This document shows, in pieces, positions 15,241 to 24,930 of a DNA stretch of 64,000 nt. The translations under genes and the position numbers were made by a program. How positions within the stretch are numbered: position 1 is the stretch's first letter; the number at the start of each line of letters is the position of its first letter. The notes under the pieces were generated by a model, which was not told the DNA's origin, searched no databases, and saw only the letters and a program-made list of their open reading frames with translations. Source of the stretch: JAFEDN01 sp963832945 (GTDB taxonomy: Bacteria > Pseudomonadota > Gammaproteobacteria > Coxiellales > Coxiellaceae); the NCBI GenBank assembly GCA_963832945.1, contig CAWHVV010000004.1, forward strand, positions 124,001 to 188,000, in the 5' to 3' direction.

Positions 15241-18013
15241 CGAAGCCGTCGTAATGGTAGGGGCCACTTTACCTCATAATGCTACCCGGAAAAAGATCAA
15301 AGAATTAAGAATTCTTGTCGGGCACGCTATCCTGGGTTCGGCGAGTTCTACCGGCGTTGTACATTCGGAACTATCGAAAATGAATCCGAATGAGCAAAGC
15401 GATATCCATACCCATATAGGGGGGCTTTCTTTTGTTCTTTGTCAGAGAAGTCCTAATAACTGGCTTCTTGAATTTACTAATCGCAGCATGAGAAATGTCA
15501 GTTTAATTAAAACCAATCAAATTGCAAAGATGTGTTTTCTTTATGGTTTTACTAATAACCCGAAAGCGGGTACCTGTTACAACAAACAAAAAAAAGAATT
15601 TTTTGGAAGGGAAACTAATCAAATTTATCATATTGTAAGAACCAGTTTACAGCCAATTACTAATTTGATAGCCGTCACTATCCTTAAGTCTCTGCAAGCC
15701 AGATTTTTTGACAAGGAAATCACTTTTGAAATAGAAACTGAAAAAAAATGCTATAACCGTGAATTTAACCAGGCATGGAATAATATTCGCTATGATAAGG
15801 ATAAAATTGCCGATTTCCTTTTAACAACCATTTGTGTGGCTTGCGGTTACAATGACATGCGGCCGTTCGGACAATTCTGGTCAAGTAATCCTGATTTACA
15901 ATGTGATGAGAGTATTGTGGAACTTGTCCTGCAGGTAGGTAGCGAAAATAATATAAAAATAGATCTCAACAAAATTCCTTTCAAATTAAAAGAAGTGGTG
16001 GGTGAGGATGATTTCTCTATTACTGCGTTAATGTTTGCCGCCAAAAAGAAAGATATTGGAAGTGAAAAACATCTTAAATTAATAACTATTCTTATAAAAA
16101 ATGGCGCTGATCTTGCTATAAAAGACAAAAATGGTCACGATGCTTACTGGTACGCAATTCAGGGAAACAATATTGAAATCGCAGAATTTCTATATCAGAG
16201 TACACTGGATAGTGTTTGTGAATCTATAAAAACAAATACTTCGATGGATTTTTTAAAATCCATCCGTTTTCTGGTACAGCATAAAGTACCTGAATTCTCC
16301 GCCGAAGAAGTGAAAGCTTTAGCATGTATTGAGAAAAATGTTCACGATGAGTCTTATGGAGCGATGGCTTTCGCGGTGAAAAATAATTATATTAATGAGT
16401 TCATACGAATATTTTCAGTATTGAATTTTCCTGAAAACCCCGATGACGCCGTTAAACTGCTTAAGCTAATCCTTGATATTACCGGCTGTGATCCACTTCA
16501 GGCTGAAAATTTTTTTAAGAAATTGATCGATTCCGGAAAAGATAATATTTTCTTTGAAAGCACTGAAGAAAAATCCGGCACACTTAAAAAGTGTATGAAT
16601 CCTTTAATAAGTTCTATTAAATTTTTGGAAAAATATGCTCCGAATAAAATAAAAATTCCAGAAAGTATCCAGGAATTCCATAAAATTTACAAGAAAGAAG
16701 ATATTTATTCTGCTTTTCTATTCAAGGTGAGGTCTTCGTATGAGGATGTAGATGAAAAAACTTTTTGGATTGCAGAGGAACAAAAGTGGTTGGAATCTCC
16801 TGAATTAAAAAAAATTATTCATCATCAAGTGGATAAATTTATTGAAATAGATCAGTGTAATAAAATAGCATCAGTCTTAAAATTTTATCCAGGCTGGTTT
16901 TCTCATCAAGACGCCCGAAATTCATTATTGAGATTGATAAAAAATCAGGGAGATAATATTAAAAATCTTGTCCAGATTATTTCCACAGAAAAAGCGAACT
17001 TAATCCAGGCTTTAGATATCTTTTCCAAAGAATTGAGAAATCATCACGAGCTAAGGGACGACCTTCAAAGTTATGCGGTTTCTATGGCTGTAAAAGAGCA
17101 AAATTATGATTTTTTATGCCAAATCGCCGATGTCAGTGCGAAGGGTAATAAAGCTTTTATTTTAGGAATGGTTTTTGAAGTCAAAGTCCGGGATGATATA
17201 ATCCAAAATATAATGAGTAAATTTATCGATAATCAGGTTGACATCTCCGATGACTTATATATCATAAGTTACGCAGGTAATAAGCTTCAAAGTAAAGTGT
17301 ATCTCAATTTACTGGAAGAAACTGTTAAAAGGGCTTTCTTTAAAATTATCAAGGAAGAAAAATATTTGGAAATTGATCAAATTTTAGAATATTATCCGAA
17401 ATTAATATCTGCGACGCTGAAGGATGATTTGACACCATTAATGCTTTTAGTGAATAATTTTAAAGATGCCGACAATCGTGTCGATCTCCAGGCCAAATTG
17501 CAGGGATTTTTACGCAGGGTAAGTTTAGACTGGAAAAAAGAATTTTCTAATCCTGATAATAATTTATTGCTCCATGCTTCGCTGACTTTCTGTCCTAATC
17601 AGTGCTTCGAAGATATTGCTAAACGCTTTTTTATGACAAATTTACAAAGTGAAATTAAATGCCGGGTGACTGAATCGATTTACAAATCATTAGAAGAAAA
17701 TGACAAGAAAGAAAGGATGCATATTTTAGATAATGTAATAACCCACTCTCTTTATAATCTGAATATTGAAGAGAGATTGATGTTATTTAAAACTCTGGAA
17801 AAAATATCTTATCATTCTTATGACAGTTTATTAGAAATTTTTGATGAAAAGGAGTCAGAATTTTACATATCCCTCGCCAAGGTAGAGACCGATCCAGTTA
17901 AGTTAAAGGCGCTGCAAAAATATTTATTGCCAACTCCAGGTTCTCCATTACTGACCTGGTTTCCAGGGCGAGAAACAACGGATAATTCGCTTTTAAAACC
18001 ATTTGTAATATAA
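15227..18013 (+). CDS. Large effector-like protein with ankyrin repeats
   Basis: 928 residues, AT-rich and lysine/glutamate-rich. Residues about 260-325 contain ankyrin-like repeats (ITALMFAAKKKD, then LIKNGADLAIKDKNGHDAYWYAIQGNN, the A-x-x-x-G and N/D-G signatures). The remainder is helical, with repeated segments such as IDQCNKIASVLKFYP and IDQILEYYPKLIS that look like degenerate helical repeats. No signal peptide, membrane span or catalytic motif is apparent. Proteins of this form in Legionella and Coxiella are often secreted effectors. The N-terminus is probably extended by the preceding short ORF. The F-box gene 65 bases downstream on the same strand may be co-transcribed. Confidence 0.72.
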   Translation: MSAHNEAVVMVGATLPHNATRKKIKELRILVGHAILGSASSTGVVHSELSKMNPNEQSDIHTHIGGLSFVLCQRSPNNWLLEFTNRSMRNVSLIKTNQIAKMCFLYGFTNNPKAGTCYNKQKKEFFGRETNQIYHIVRTSLQPITNLIAVTILKSLQARFFDKEITFEIETEKKCYNREFNQAWNNIRYDKDKIADFLLTTICVACGYNDMRPFGQFWSSNPDLQCDESIVELVLQVGSENNIKIDLNKIPFKLKEVVGEDDFSITALMFAAKKKDIGSEKHLKLITILIKNGADLAIKDKNGHDAYWYAIQGNNIEIAEFLYQSTLDSVCESIKTNTSMDFLKSIRFLVQHKVPEFSAEEVKALACIEKNVHDESYGAMAFAVKNNYINEFIRIFSVLNFPENPDDAVKLLKLILDITGCDPLQAENFFKKLIDSGKDNIFFESTEEKSGTLKKCMNPLISSIKFLEKYAPNKIKIPESIQEFHKIYKKEDIYSAFLFKVRSSYEDVDEKTFWIAEEQKWLESPELKKIIHHQVDKFIEIDQCNKIASVLKFYPGWFSHQDARNSLLRLIKNQGDNIKNLVQIISTEKANLIQALDIFSKELRNHHELRDDLQSYAVSMAVKEQNYDFLCQIADVSAKGNKAFILGMVFEVKVRDDIIQNIMSKFIDNQVDISDDLYIISYAGNKLQSKVYLNLLEETVKRAFFKIIKEEKYLEIDQILEYYPKLISATLKDDLTPLMLLVNNFKDADNRVDLQAKLQGFLRRVSLDWKKEFSNPDNNLLLHASLTFCPNQCFEDIAKRFFMTNLQSEIKCRVTESIYKSLEENDKKERMHILDNVITHSLYNLNIEERLMLFKTLEKISYHSYDSLLEIFDEKESEFYISLAKVETDPVKLKALQKYLLPTPGSPLLTWFPGRETTDNSLLKPFVI

Positions 18014-18077
18014 TCTTATCTCCAGGCCTCGAACGCGGTTAGATTATTAACTTTTCAGTATATAAAGGTATGCCAAT

Positions 18078-19157
18078 ATGAAAAAAGTCACTGTAATTGA
18101 AAAACTTCCTTTAGATATGTGGGTAAATATTTGTCTTTTCTTAAAAATATTCGATCTGATTCGACTCGCCAAAACTAATCGAGAATTTCGTTCGCTACTG
18201 CAACCGGACGAGAAATCCGAGAAATTGTCTGCCGAAGAAATACAGCAAGTTTGGTTAACGCACTTTTCATTGCATTTACTGAAAAATTCGCCAATTATTG
18301 GGGAGGTTCCCCAAAATCCCAGATTACTTGTTAAAGATATGTATTGCCGTTTTTCTTTAGCCAAAAAGAAATCTAACTCCCTGTTTTCTTGCACTGAAGC
18401 AGAATTAAAAGATTTACTGGGGCCATACCAGAATACCCCTGAAGGCAAGTTCATTCTATCTAATGTTGATAACGATTATCTAGCGAAACTAACTCGAGTT
18501 GATAAACTTCTTATCATGTTGGCAGAATTGAAAGATGAAATAGCAATCCAGAATAAAGGGAAGCAAAGACTCATTAAGATGTGGAAAGAGGAAGGTTGTC
18601 AGGCGAGCGATCGTTGCAGTCGATGTGTTCAAGCGGATATAAAAATTGTTGGTTTTTTCTTAGATAAACAGGAAATTGGAGAAGATACAATAACTCCAGA
18701 GCAAATAGAAAAATTTTTAAAGGAAGCATCTAACGATACAGGATTTGTTGCTGGTATTCACAAAGATTTCGGAATCGAAACAGGAACAGATAGAATAATT
18801 CATAGAGAAATTGATAATTTCATTAAAAAATTAATCCAATACAAAGCACACAGCGGGAATCCTAACCTTGATATTTTCAAGTTATTATTAATCATAGACC
18901 CTCTTCGCAATGAGAGCCACCAGTTTCGCTTACTTAAGATTATTAACCATAATTCCGACGATTTTTTTATAGCTTATTTTAAGCAGATACTTTTCCAATA
19001 TTTGGATGCGCCCTTGACTAAATTGGTAATCCACCAGCTCAAATATTTAAATACTCTCAACGAAACCAACCAGGCGAGTCTGAACGAAATAATCGCTAGA
19101 GCGAACAGCGAATCGAAAAAAAATGAAACTGATACTAATATCTGCCGTTTAATGTGA
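18078..19157 (+). CDS. F-box protein with C-terminal CaaX box, effector candidate
   Basis: 359 residues. Residues 8-45 (EKLPLDMWVNICLFL, then LIRLAKTNREF) match the F-box pattern that binds SKP1 in eukaryotic SCF ubiquitin ligases. The middle and C-terminal parts are helical and not recognised; they would be the substrate-binding part. A cysteine pair (CSRC) lies near residue 180. The protein ends in CRLM, a possible CaaX box with Met at the last place, which suits host farnesyltransferase. F-box plus prenylation is known from Legionella AnkB. Export and prenylation are inferred. Confidence 0.7.
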   Translation: MKKVTVIEKLPLDMWVNICLFLKIFDLIRLAKTNREFRSLLQPDEKSEKLSAEEIQQVWLTHFSLHLLKNSPIIGEVPQNPRLLVKDMYCRFSLAKKKSNSLFSCTEAELKDLLGPYQNTPEGKFILSNVDNDYLAKLTRVDKLLIMLAELKDEIAIQNKGKQRLIKMWKEEGCQASDRCSRCVQADIKIVGFFLDKQEIGEDTITPEQIEKFLKEASNDTGFVAGIHKDFGIETGTDRIIHREIDNFIKKLIQYKAHSGNPNLDIFKLLLIIDPLRNESHQFRLLKIINHNSDDFFIAYFKQILFQYLDAPLTKLVIHQLKYLNTLNETNQASLNEIIARANSESKKNETDTNICRLM

Positions 19158-19194
19158 ACGAAATGGATTTGTCATAACACCCCAAAACATGGTA

Positions 19195-21857
19195 CTAGCT
19201 AAAAGTACAAATTCCTAATGCGCAGGTCGCATGAGTTGCTCCTGCCGGAACAGTGACGCCATTAAATGTAATGGCGCTGCCCTGGTTATTAATATCGCCG
19301 TTAAAATAAACCGGATTGTTAATCATCACCGTCGCGCCTTTGATCGCAGAAATTCCGCCCGTTCCTTGAATCACGCAATTGTTAAGTGTAATGATCGAAC
19401 CGTTAGTCGCGGCGATAGCGTTAACGTTATTATTGACCAGCGAAGACCCGTTAATTTCTGCCGTTGTCGTGTGAGCCCCCGAGGTTTCATTGAGGCTAAT
19501 GCCGTTTCTGACGATTATCGCTAATCAGTGAACGATCCACGGATAAATCAAGGTCGCTATTTTGACTTTCATTGAAAGCACTAATGCCACTCAGGCCATT
19601 ACCGCTGATGTTTGAACTTGAAACATCCACACTGAATAAGCTGCCGTCGCCTCTATTATCGATAAAAATACCCTCTCTGCCGTTGTCATTAAGTTCTGTG
19701 CGGCTGATTGCCAGGCTGAAAGAACCACTGCTTAAATCGTTCAGCGTATAAATACCGTCCCGCCCATTGCCATTCACTTTTGAGCCGGAAATGGAGACGG
19801 TCATATCATTGGTGCTGTCGGAATTATCCATAAAAATACCATCTCCAGAATTATGGGTGAAAACAGAATTGAAGATGGATAAATGAAATGAGCCGCTGTT
19901 GCTTTCATTAAACATTTCCAGCCCATTCAATTCATTGCGGGATACGTCGGAACTGCGCAAAGTGAAAAAGAATGAACCGGTATCGCTGGTATTAATCGCT
20001 TCTATGCCATTGAGAAAATTATCGTCGATATTGGAATTTTTAATATTTAAAGTCATTGAACCGGTCGAAGTGTTGCTGGCGATAATACCGTTTGCACCGT
20101 TGCCATCAATGTTCGAATTTTCAATATGACTGATTAAATCTCCGGTGTTAGTGTTATAGGTGCCGGTGCCGTTATAAAGCTGAATGCCATTGTAGCCATT
20201 GGCGCCGATCGTTGAATTTTTCACGTTAAGACTGAGTGTATCGGGATTAAATTCATTGATGGCGTAAATCCCGTTATTGGCGTTACCTGTGATCGTGGCG
20301 CGATTAATATTTACCATCAGGTCGCCGGACTGATAGTCTGTTATAAAAAATCCGGAGCCACCATTATTTTCAACAGAGCTGTTATTAACACACAAATTTA
20401 ATCCGCCGCTGCTGCTATTCTGGACGATTATGCCATCGCTCTGATTATCCGAGATATTTGCGCCGGCAATTTTAATATAGGTTGCCTGACCTGAAACGTT
20501 ATTGAGGTAAATTCCTGTATTAAAGCCACTGATTGATACATTATTGATATTTACCATTAACGGATTGGTGCTATTGCCGGAATGGAAAACATAAATTCCA
20601 TTACCCGTATTGGCTCCCGTTAAGATTAAACCGTTCACAGTGTCTTTCGTATCATTATCAGAACGGCTAAACCCGATTGACTGAAATTCACCTCCGGGCG
20701 GTTGTCACCTTCCGCGGATTGGGAAAAATTATTTTGACGTCCATATATCTGGTCGTTATTTAAAATAATTTCAGTGCCGCCGGTAGCGTATTCAGGATTA
20801 TAAACACCGGAATTGAGATAAAAATTACGGTTATTTTGCTGATTGGCGTTATTAACGGTATTCTGGCTAAATCCCTGATAAGGATTTTCATAAGTGCCAT
20901 CGCCGGATACGTTCTCCCCCGGATTTGCAGAGCCGGGGACAAAGAAAGAAATATTGCTCATTTCTATAGCGGTTTTTCCCAGATCTTCAACGCCGATGGA
21001 CACCGGTTCGCCGGTATGCGCGCTGCCTTTCACTCTGATTAATTGCCGCTGGATGGGGTCCATCATCCGCTGCCTTAAATCGCCGGTAACGTTCGAACCG
21101 CTGTGTCGTCCGCCCAGAGATAGGGATAATCCGGCTTTTAACGTATTATGCGCGTCGCTATCATAAGCTTCACTCAATGTAACGCTTAAATAATTATTAA
21201 TCGGTATTTGTGCGCCAAGGGTGGCGCCGATGATTTCGTGGCTATTTTCCGGTGCAAAAAAATAACCGCCTGCCGATAATGTAATTTTTCGCCACGGCAA
21301 ATGCGCGCTGACTTGCGCGTCAGCTCCCCATCCGGTCGATTCAAAAGTATTGACCAGTTCGTCGTATTGATCGTGTCCGGAAAAATGGATCTGACTGGAA
21401 TCGCCGGTTTCATCCGCGAATTTCGTGCCGGTGTTAAAAAGTGTTTTGGTGACGGGAATATAACCATTGGCGCTAAAATCCCACGTATGGCCCAATCGCT
21501 CAACACCAGGGCTGACAAACCAGAAATTTTGATTATCCGCTGAGTGGTTATAATCGCCAAATACATAAGCTCCCCAAATGCTGTCTCCCTTCAGCCAGCG
21601 TTGGCCTATGCCAAGATTACCGCTGTATTCGTTGGAGCCGGAATAATTAATTTGTGGATTAATATAGGTAAAATTAAGCGGCAGACCGAATACCGGCGCC
21701 ATGACATCCGCCTGGGTGTCCCAGCCATTGCCGACATATCCCGAAAGTGACACTCCCGGAGTGGCGGGCAAAAAGGCATCATTGGCAAGGACCCGGAGGA
21801 GAAAAGTGTCACAAGGGTCAGCGCCCAGATTCTGATTTTATTCGCTTCTATTCCCAT
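19195..21857 (-). pseudogene. Inverse autotransporter adhesin with beta-helix passenger, frame broken three times
   Basis: Read from ATG 21857 through three single-base shifts, the chain is continuous. A signal peptide (MGIEANKIRIWALTLVTL) is joined after a lost T in the run at 21802-21805 to LANDAFLPATPGVSLSG. An intimin/invasin-type inverse autotransporter barrel follows (GDSIWGAYVFGDYNHS, FSANGYIPVTKTLF). After a shift at the CCC at 20672-20674, a right-handed parallel beta-helix of about 17 repeats begins, with the pattern I-x-N-S-x-I-x-x-N-x-x-N-G-I. After a third shift near 19505 it ends ATCALGICTFS at 19195. It would sit in the outer membrane and expose the helix. Two long open parts remain (20635-21771, 19496-20638). 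The good state of all segments suggests recent or artefactual breaks. Confidence 0.72.
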
Positions 21858-22072
21858 TTTACTTACACATCTATCTGTAAATTGTTCAATTATAATACAG
21901 ATTTATAGAAAAAAGCAAGCTTTTTTTTGGGAAGACCGGTTAAATTATGTAAGAAATTCTTGACTTTTGGTTATAAATAGTACATAATAGACGTTTCGGA
22001 CTGTTACTCCAATATCAACCCTGAGGTAATAATGAAGAGACATTTAAAATCCTTAGATGGACAGAAGGTTTA

Positions 22073-23053
22073 ATGGATAAAAAATTAAAAAGATGCCGTT
22101 TTTATTTGCGGCAAACGCAGTCACCCACTATTTATAATTTAGCCCGATATTTGCAGGAAAGAGGTTGGAGTTCCGCCCGATTTAATTTTTACGCGAATTT
22201 TTCTGAAAAGAATTTACAATTTAACGCAATGGCTGCTGAGCGCCTGGAATTTAAGCATCTGTTAGCGCAATTAGCGGCACAATATTGTCCTGAGGTCATG
22301 CCGGTTACTTTCGGGATTAATGATCACAACTGGATGGATATGCTCAATCAATTAGCCCTCCAGGAGAACTTAAATAATTTAACGTGGATTTTAAAACCGG
22401 CCCTGCTTAACAATGGCCAGCATATTAAAATATTTGAAAATATAAGTCAGGTCGGCGATCATTATTTGAGTCCGGCGCATGGGGGGAGAGCATGTGCTCC
22501 AACAATATATAATTAACCCGCATTTACTTCGCGGACATAAATATAGTATTCGGATGTTCGTCGTGGGCGACCAATTACGCCGGAGCATATATTTATCCGC
22601 ATGGTTATTTAAATGTGGCTTTAAATCCTTATCAATCACAAAAATTTACCGACCTCGGTTCGCATTTGACCAATGAGCATTTATCTGAAAATGCCGCCAA
22701 CGTGATCCAGATACCTACCCAGCGTTTTGAGCTATTTCCCGGTCTTTTTCCAAAAATAAAAACCATAACGGCCAAAATTATAAATGGGCTACAACAACTC
22801 CATCCCGAAGCTTTTGTTACCAGGGATCAATGCTCTTTTGCACTCTTTGGTTTTGATTTTCTTGTGGACGCCAAGTCTGCGTCCCTGGTTACTGGAAGCT
22901 AACCACGGTCCCTGTTTTCCGAAGAGCGATGATCATCCATTACAGAAATATTTATATTATGATTTCTGGCAGGCATTAATTGATAATTTTGTATCGCCCA
23001 TCGGCTTGAACCGCGCGGATTCTCCGGTAAAGCTATTTGAAAAAGTGGGATAG
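22073..23053 (+). pseudogene. Tubulin-tyrosine-ligase family (ATP-grasp) protein, frame broken three times
   Basis: TTL-family enzymes add amino acids to a protein C-terminus with ATP; bacterial copies are rare and typical of Legionella-like bacteria. The frames join as LTWILKPALLNNGQHI, HGGEHVLQQYIINPHLL, RMFVVATNYAGAYIYPHG, ALFGFDFLVDA and LRPWLLEANHGPCFP. Each junction is a one-base excess: G6 at 22481-22486, GGG at 22565-22567 and AA at 22873-22874. The joined protein has about 325 residues with the ATP-grasp core, including the Glu and Asn of LLEANHGP. Its stop lies inside the target duplication of the following 216-bp repeat. No further decay is visible. Confidence 0.72.
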
Positions 23054-23055
23054 TC

Positions 23056-23271
23056 CAGCAATTGCCGCTGGGTACAGCGGCAATTGCTTCCTATTTATAT
23101 CCTGCGCTCGGCGGAGCCGATGCTCGGAATGAAGGGGGAGTCGCTCCGCTCTCTCCCCCTTCTGATCCCCCATCGGGCAGAGAATTTTCTGCGAAAATTA
23201 TTTTTCTTTATGAAAAATTAATCATATATTTCATCTAATTAAATTTATTTTATTCTCAGCGGGAATTGCTG
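23056..23271. mobile_element. 216-bp MITE-like element, intact copy 1
   Basis: The ends are the 17-bp inverted repeat (CAGCAATTGCCGCTGGG on the left, a slight variant of CAGCAATTCCCGCTGGG, and CTCAGCGGGAATTGCTG on the right). It is flanked by the direct repeat GGGATAGTC at 23047-23055 and 23272-23280, a 9-bp target duplication. It carries no gene. Its right end provides the last codons and the stop of the YoaK-like gene. Confidence 0.85.
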
Positions 23272-23944
23272 GGGATAGTCCCAAGGTCAGCAGGGCCAGT
23301 GAGGCAGGTAAAAGCAGCGCCCAGAGACCAAATTCAGATTCGGCAACCGCACCGGCGGCGCAACCCACGGTGAATCCGACGATGGCGGGCCAGGTGTATT
23401 GAGCCCGGGTGCGCGCTTTGGCGATTACGCTATTATCCCGGCTCAAAAATATTTCTCCCAAATCGAGAACAAAACGGGTGACATTGCTGGTCATGACCGC
23501 GGTGGCGGGGGCGTCTCGCAGGGATAACTGAACAAGGGCATTCTGGACTGCCATCGCAGAAACGCCTAGCATTCCCCCTATAATCGCGATGGTCGTGGAG
23601 GGGTCTATATGCGCGCCTGAACTAATGCAAAGCAGGAAAAAGCCTGTTAATAACAGAAATTGTAGTAAAAGCAAAGGTTGCAGGGAAGGGCGGCCGATCG
23701 CATCAAGACCATATACCAGCAACCTGGTTAAACCCAGCGCCAGAATAAAAACCGGGACTGATAGCAGTAATGCGACCGGCGCTGCTGCGCGATTAACGAT
23801 TCGAACCGCTAAAATCACCAGGTTGCCGGTGATATGAGAAATGAAAAGACCGTTGAGTCCGAGAAAACTGATGACATCCACGCTGCCGGCGACCAGGCTT
23901 AACAAAGCAGGCAGTAATCTCATGCTATTAATTTTTCCAGACAT
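23231..23944 (-). CDS. YoaK family (DUF1275) membrane protein
   Basis: 237 residues with about six or seven membrane segments. The opening LLSLVAGSVDVISFLGLNGLFISHITGNLVIL is the DUF1275/YoaK signature (first 20 residues: LLSLVAGSVDVISFLGLNGL), and the later MAVQNALVQLSL and AVMTSNVTRFVLDL are the conserved central motifs. The function of the family is unknown. The last residues (about PAIPAENKINLIR) and the stop codon are encoded by the 216-bp repeat, so the native C-terminus was replaced when the element inserted. Confidence 0.87.
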   Translation of the reverse strand: MSGKINSMRLLPALLSLVAGSVDVISFLGLNGLFISHITGNLVILAVRIVNRAAAPVALLLSVPVFILALGLTRLLVYGLDAIGRPSLQPLLLLQFLLLTGFFLLCISSGAHIDPSTTIAIIGGMLGVSAMAVQNALVQLSLRDAPATAVMTSNVTRFVLDLGEIFLSRDNSVIAKARTRAQYTWPAIVGFTVGCAAGAVAESEFGLWALLLPASLALLTLGLSPAIPAENKINLIR

Positions 23945-23957
23945 TACCCACCTTTTT

Positions 23958-24104
23958 CAGCAATTCCCGCTGAGTACAGCGGGAATTGCTTCCTTTTTAT
24001 ATCCTGCGCTCGGCGGAGCCGATGCTCGGAATGAAGGGGGAGCGCGGAGCTTAGCTCCCCCTTGCGAACCCCCATGGCGCAATGAATTTTCTGCGAAAAT
24101 TATT
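23958..24104. mobile_element. MITE-like element, right-truncated copy
   Basis: It starts with CAGCAATTCCCGCTGAG and follows the 216-bp consensus through the GGGGGAGC..GCTCCCCC hairpin and AATTTTCTGCGAAAATTATT, then departs. The last 70 or so bases and the right terminal repeat are missing, and no target duplication is visible. It starts 14 bases upstream of the YoaK-like start codon, in its promoter region. Confidence 0.75.
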
Positions 24105-24178
24105 GATCGAGGATCGAGCGTCCACGAGATTGAGATTACCTGAATTATTCCCTTGTTACAAATAATTAATTGACTTAT

Positions 24179-24394
24179 CAGCAATTCCCGCCGGGAATAA
24201 AACGGATTTAAGTATATGAAATATATTATTAATTTTTCATAAAGAAAAATAATTTTTCGTAGAAAATTCATTGCGCCATGGGGGTTCGCAAGGGGGAGCG
24301 CGCGCAGCGCTCCCCCTTCATTCCGAGCATCGGCTCCGCCGAGCGCAGGATATAAATAGGAAGCAATTGCCGCTGTACCCAGCGGGAATTGCTG
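24179..24394. mobile_element. 216-bp MITE-like element, intact copy 2 (opposite orientation)
   Basis: Exactly 216 bases, inverted with respect to copy 1, with terminal inverted repeats CAGCAATTCCCGCCGGG and CCCAGCGGGAATTGCTG. Direct repeats TTGACTTAT at 24170-24178 and 24395-24403 are a 9-bp target duplication. It lies 77 bases upstream of the small F-box gene. Confidence 0.87.
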
Positions 24395-24471
24395 TTGACT
24401 TATGTTTTAAATAAGATATAAAATATGCCTGATTGAAAGATAATAAATCCAAACCTGCGGGGAAATAATTT

Positions 24472-24903
24472 ATGAGTAAAAAAATTGAAGATAAAGAAAA
24501 TGGCTTATTTAATAAATTACCAGCTGAATTAATCGTATATGCTGCCGTTTATCTGAATTTGGCAGAGTTATTTGTTTTTCGACAGGTTTGCACAGTTGCA
24601 CGAAATCTGAATGTTTCAAATGCATTGAACAATATATTGAGTAAACCTCTCCGGCTAAAAACGGACGATCCTATGCAGTTTGCTATGTGGAAAATTTACG
24701 GAGAGGCTCTAAAAATGCAAATCGGCGACACTTTACCGGATTTTAATCCGGAGCAGAAAATTGTACTCCCCTTTGAGCCGCGATCTTACCAAATTCCGCC
24801 GGAAACGCTTAATGAAATTTCTGTTAATCTTTTTAAGTCTTTTAAACCAGCCCTGGAAGAGAAACGCAAAAAAGCTGAGGAAAAATTCTGTTTAATAATG
24901 TAG
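24472..24903 (+). CDS. Small F-box protein with CaaX box, effector candidate
   Basis: 143 residues. Residues 13-48 (FNKLPAELIVYAAVYL, then LFVFRQVCTVARNL) fit the F-box pattern. The rest is a short helical and proline-containing segment, followed by a lysine-rich stretch (EEKRKKAEEKF) directly before the terminal CLIM. A polybasic stretch next to a CaaX box with Met is the classical arrangement for a farnesylated, membrane-bound protein. This looks like a minimal SKP1-binding membrane adaptor. Export and modification are inferred; the start has a plausible site (GGGGAAATAATTT). Confidence 0.68.
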   Translation: MSKKIEDKENGLFNKLPAELIVYAAVYLNLAELFVFRQVCTVARNLNVSNALNNILSKPLRLKTDDPMQFAMWKIYGEALKMQIGDTLPDFNPEQKIVLPFEPRSYQIPPETLNEISVNLFKSFKPALEEKRKKAEEKFCLIM

Positions 24904-24930
24904 AATCTTGCATTTATAAAGGAGAAAAAT

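Noticed and set aside
19231..19524. Plus-strand ORF of 97 residues
   Set aside because: The opposite strand of this region encodes the C-terminal end of the broken inverse autotransporter, with a good beta-helix pattern; the plus-strand reading is a shadow.
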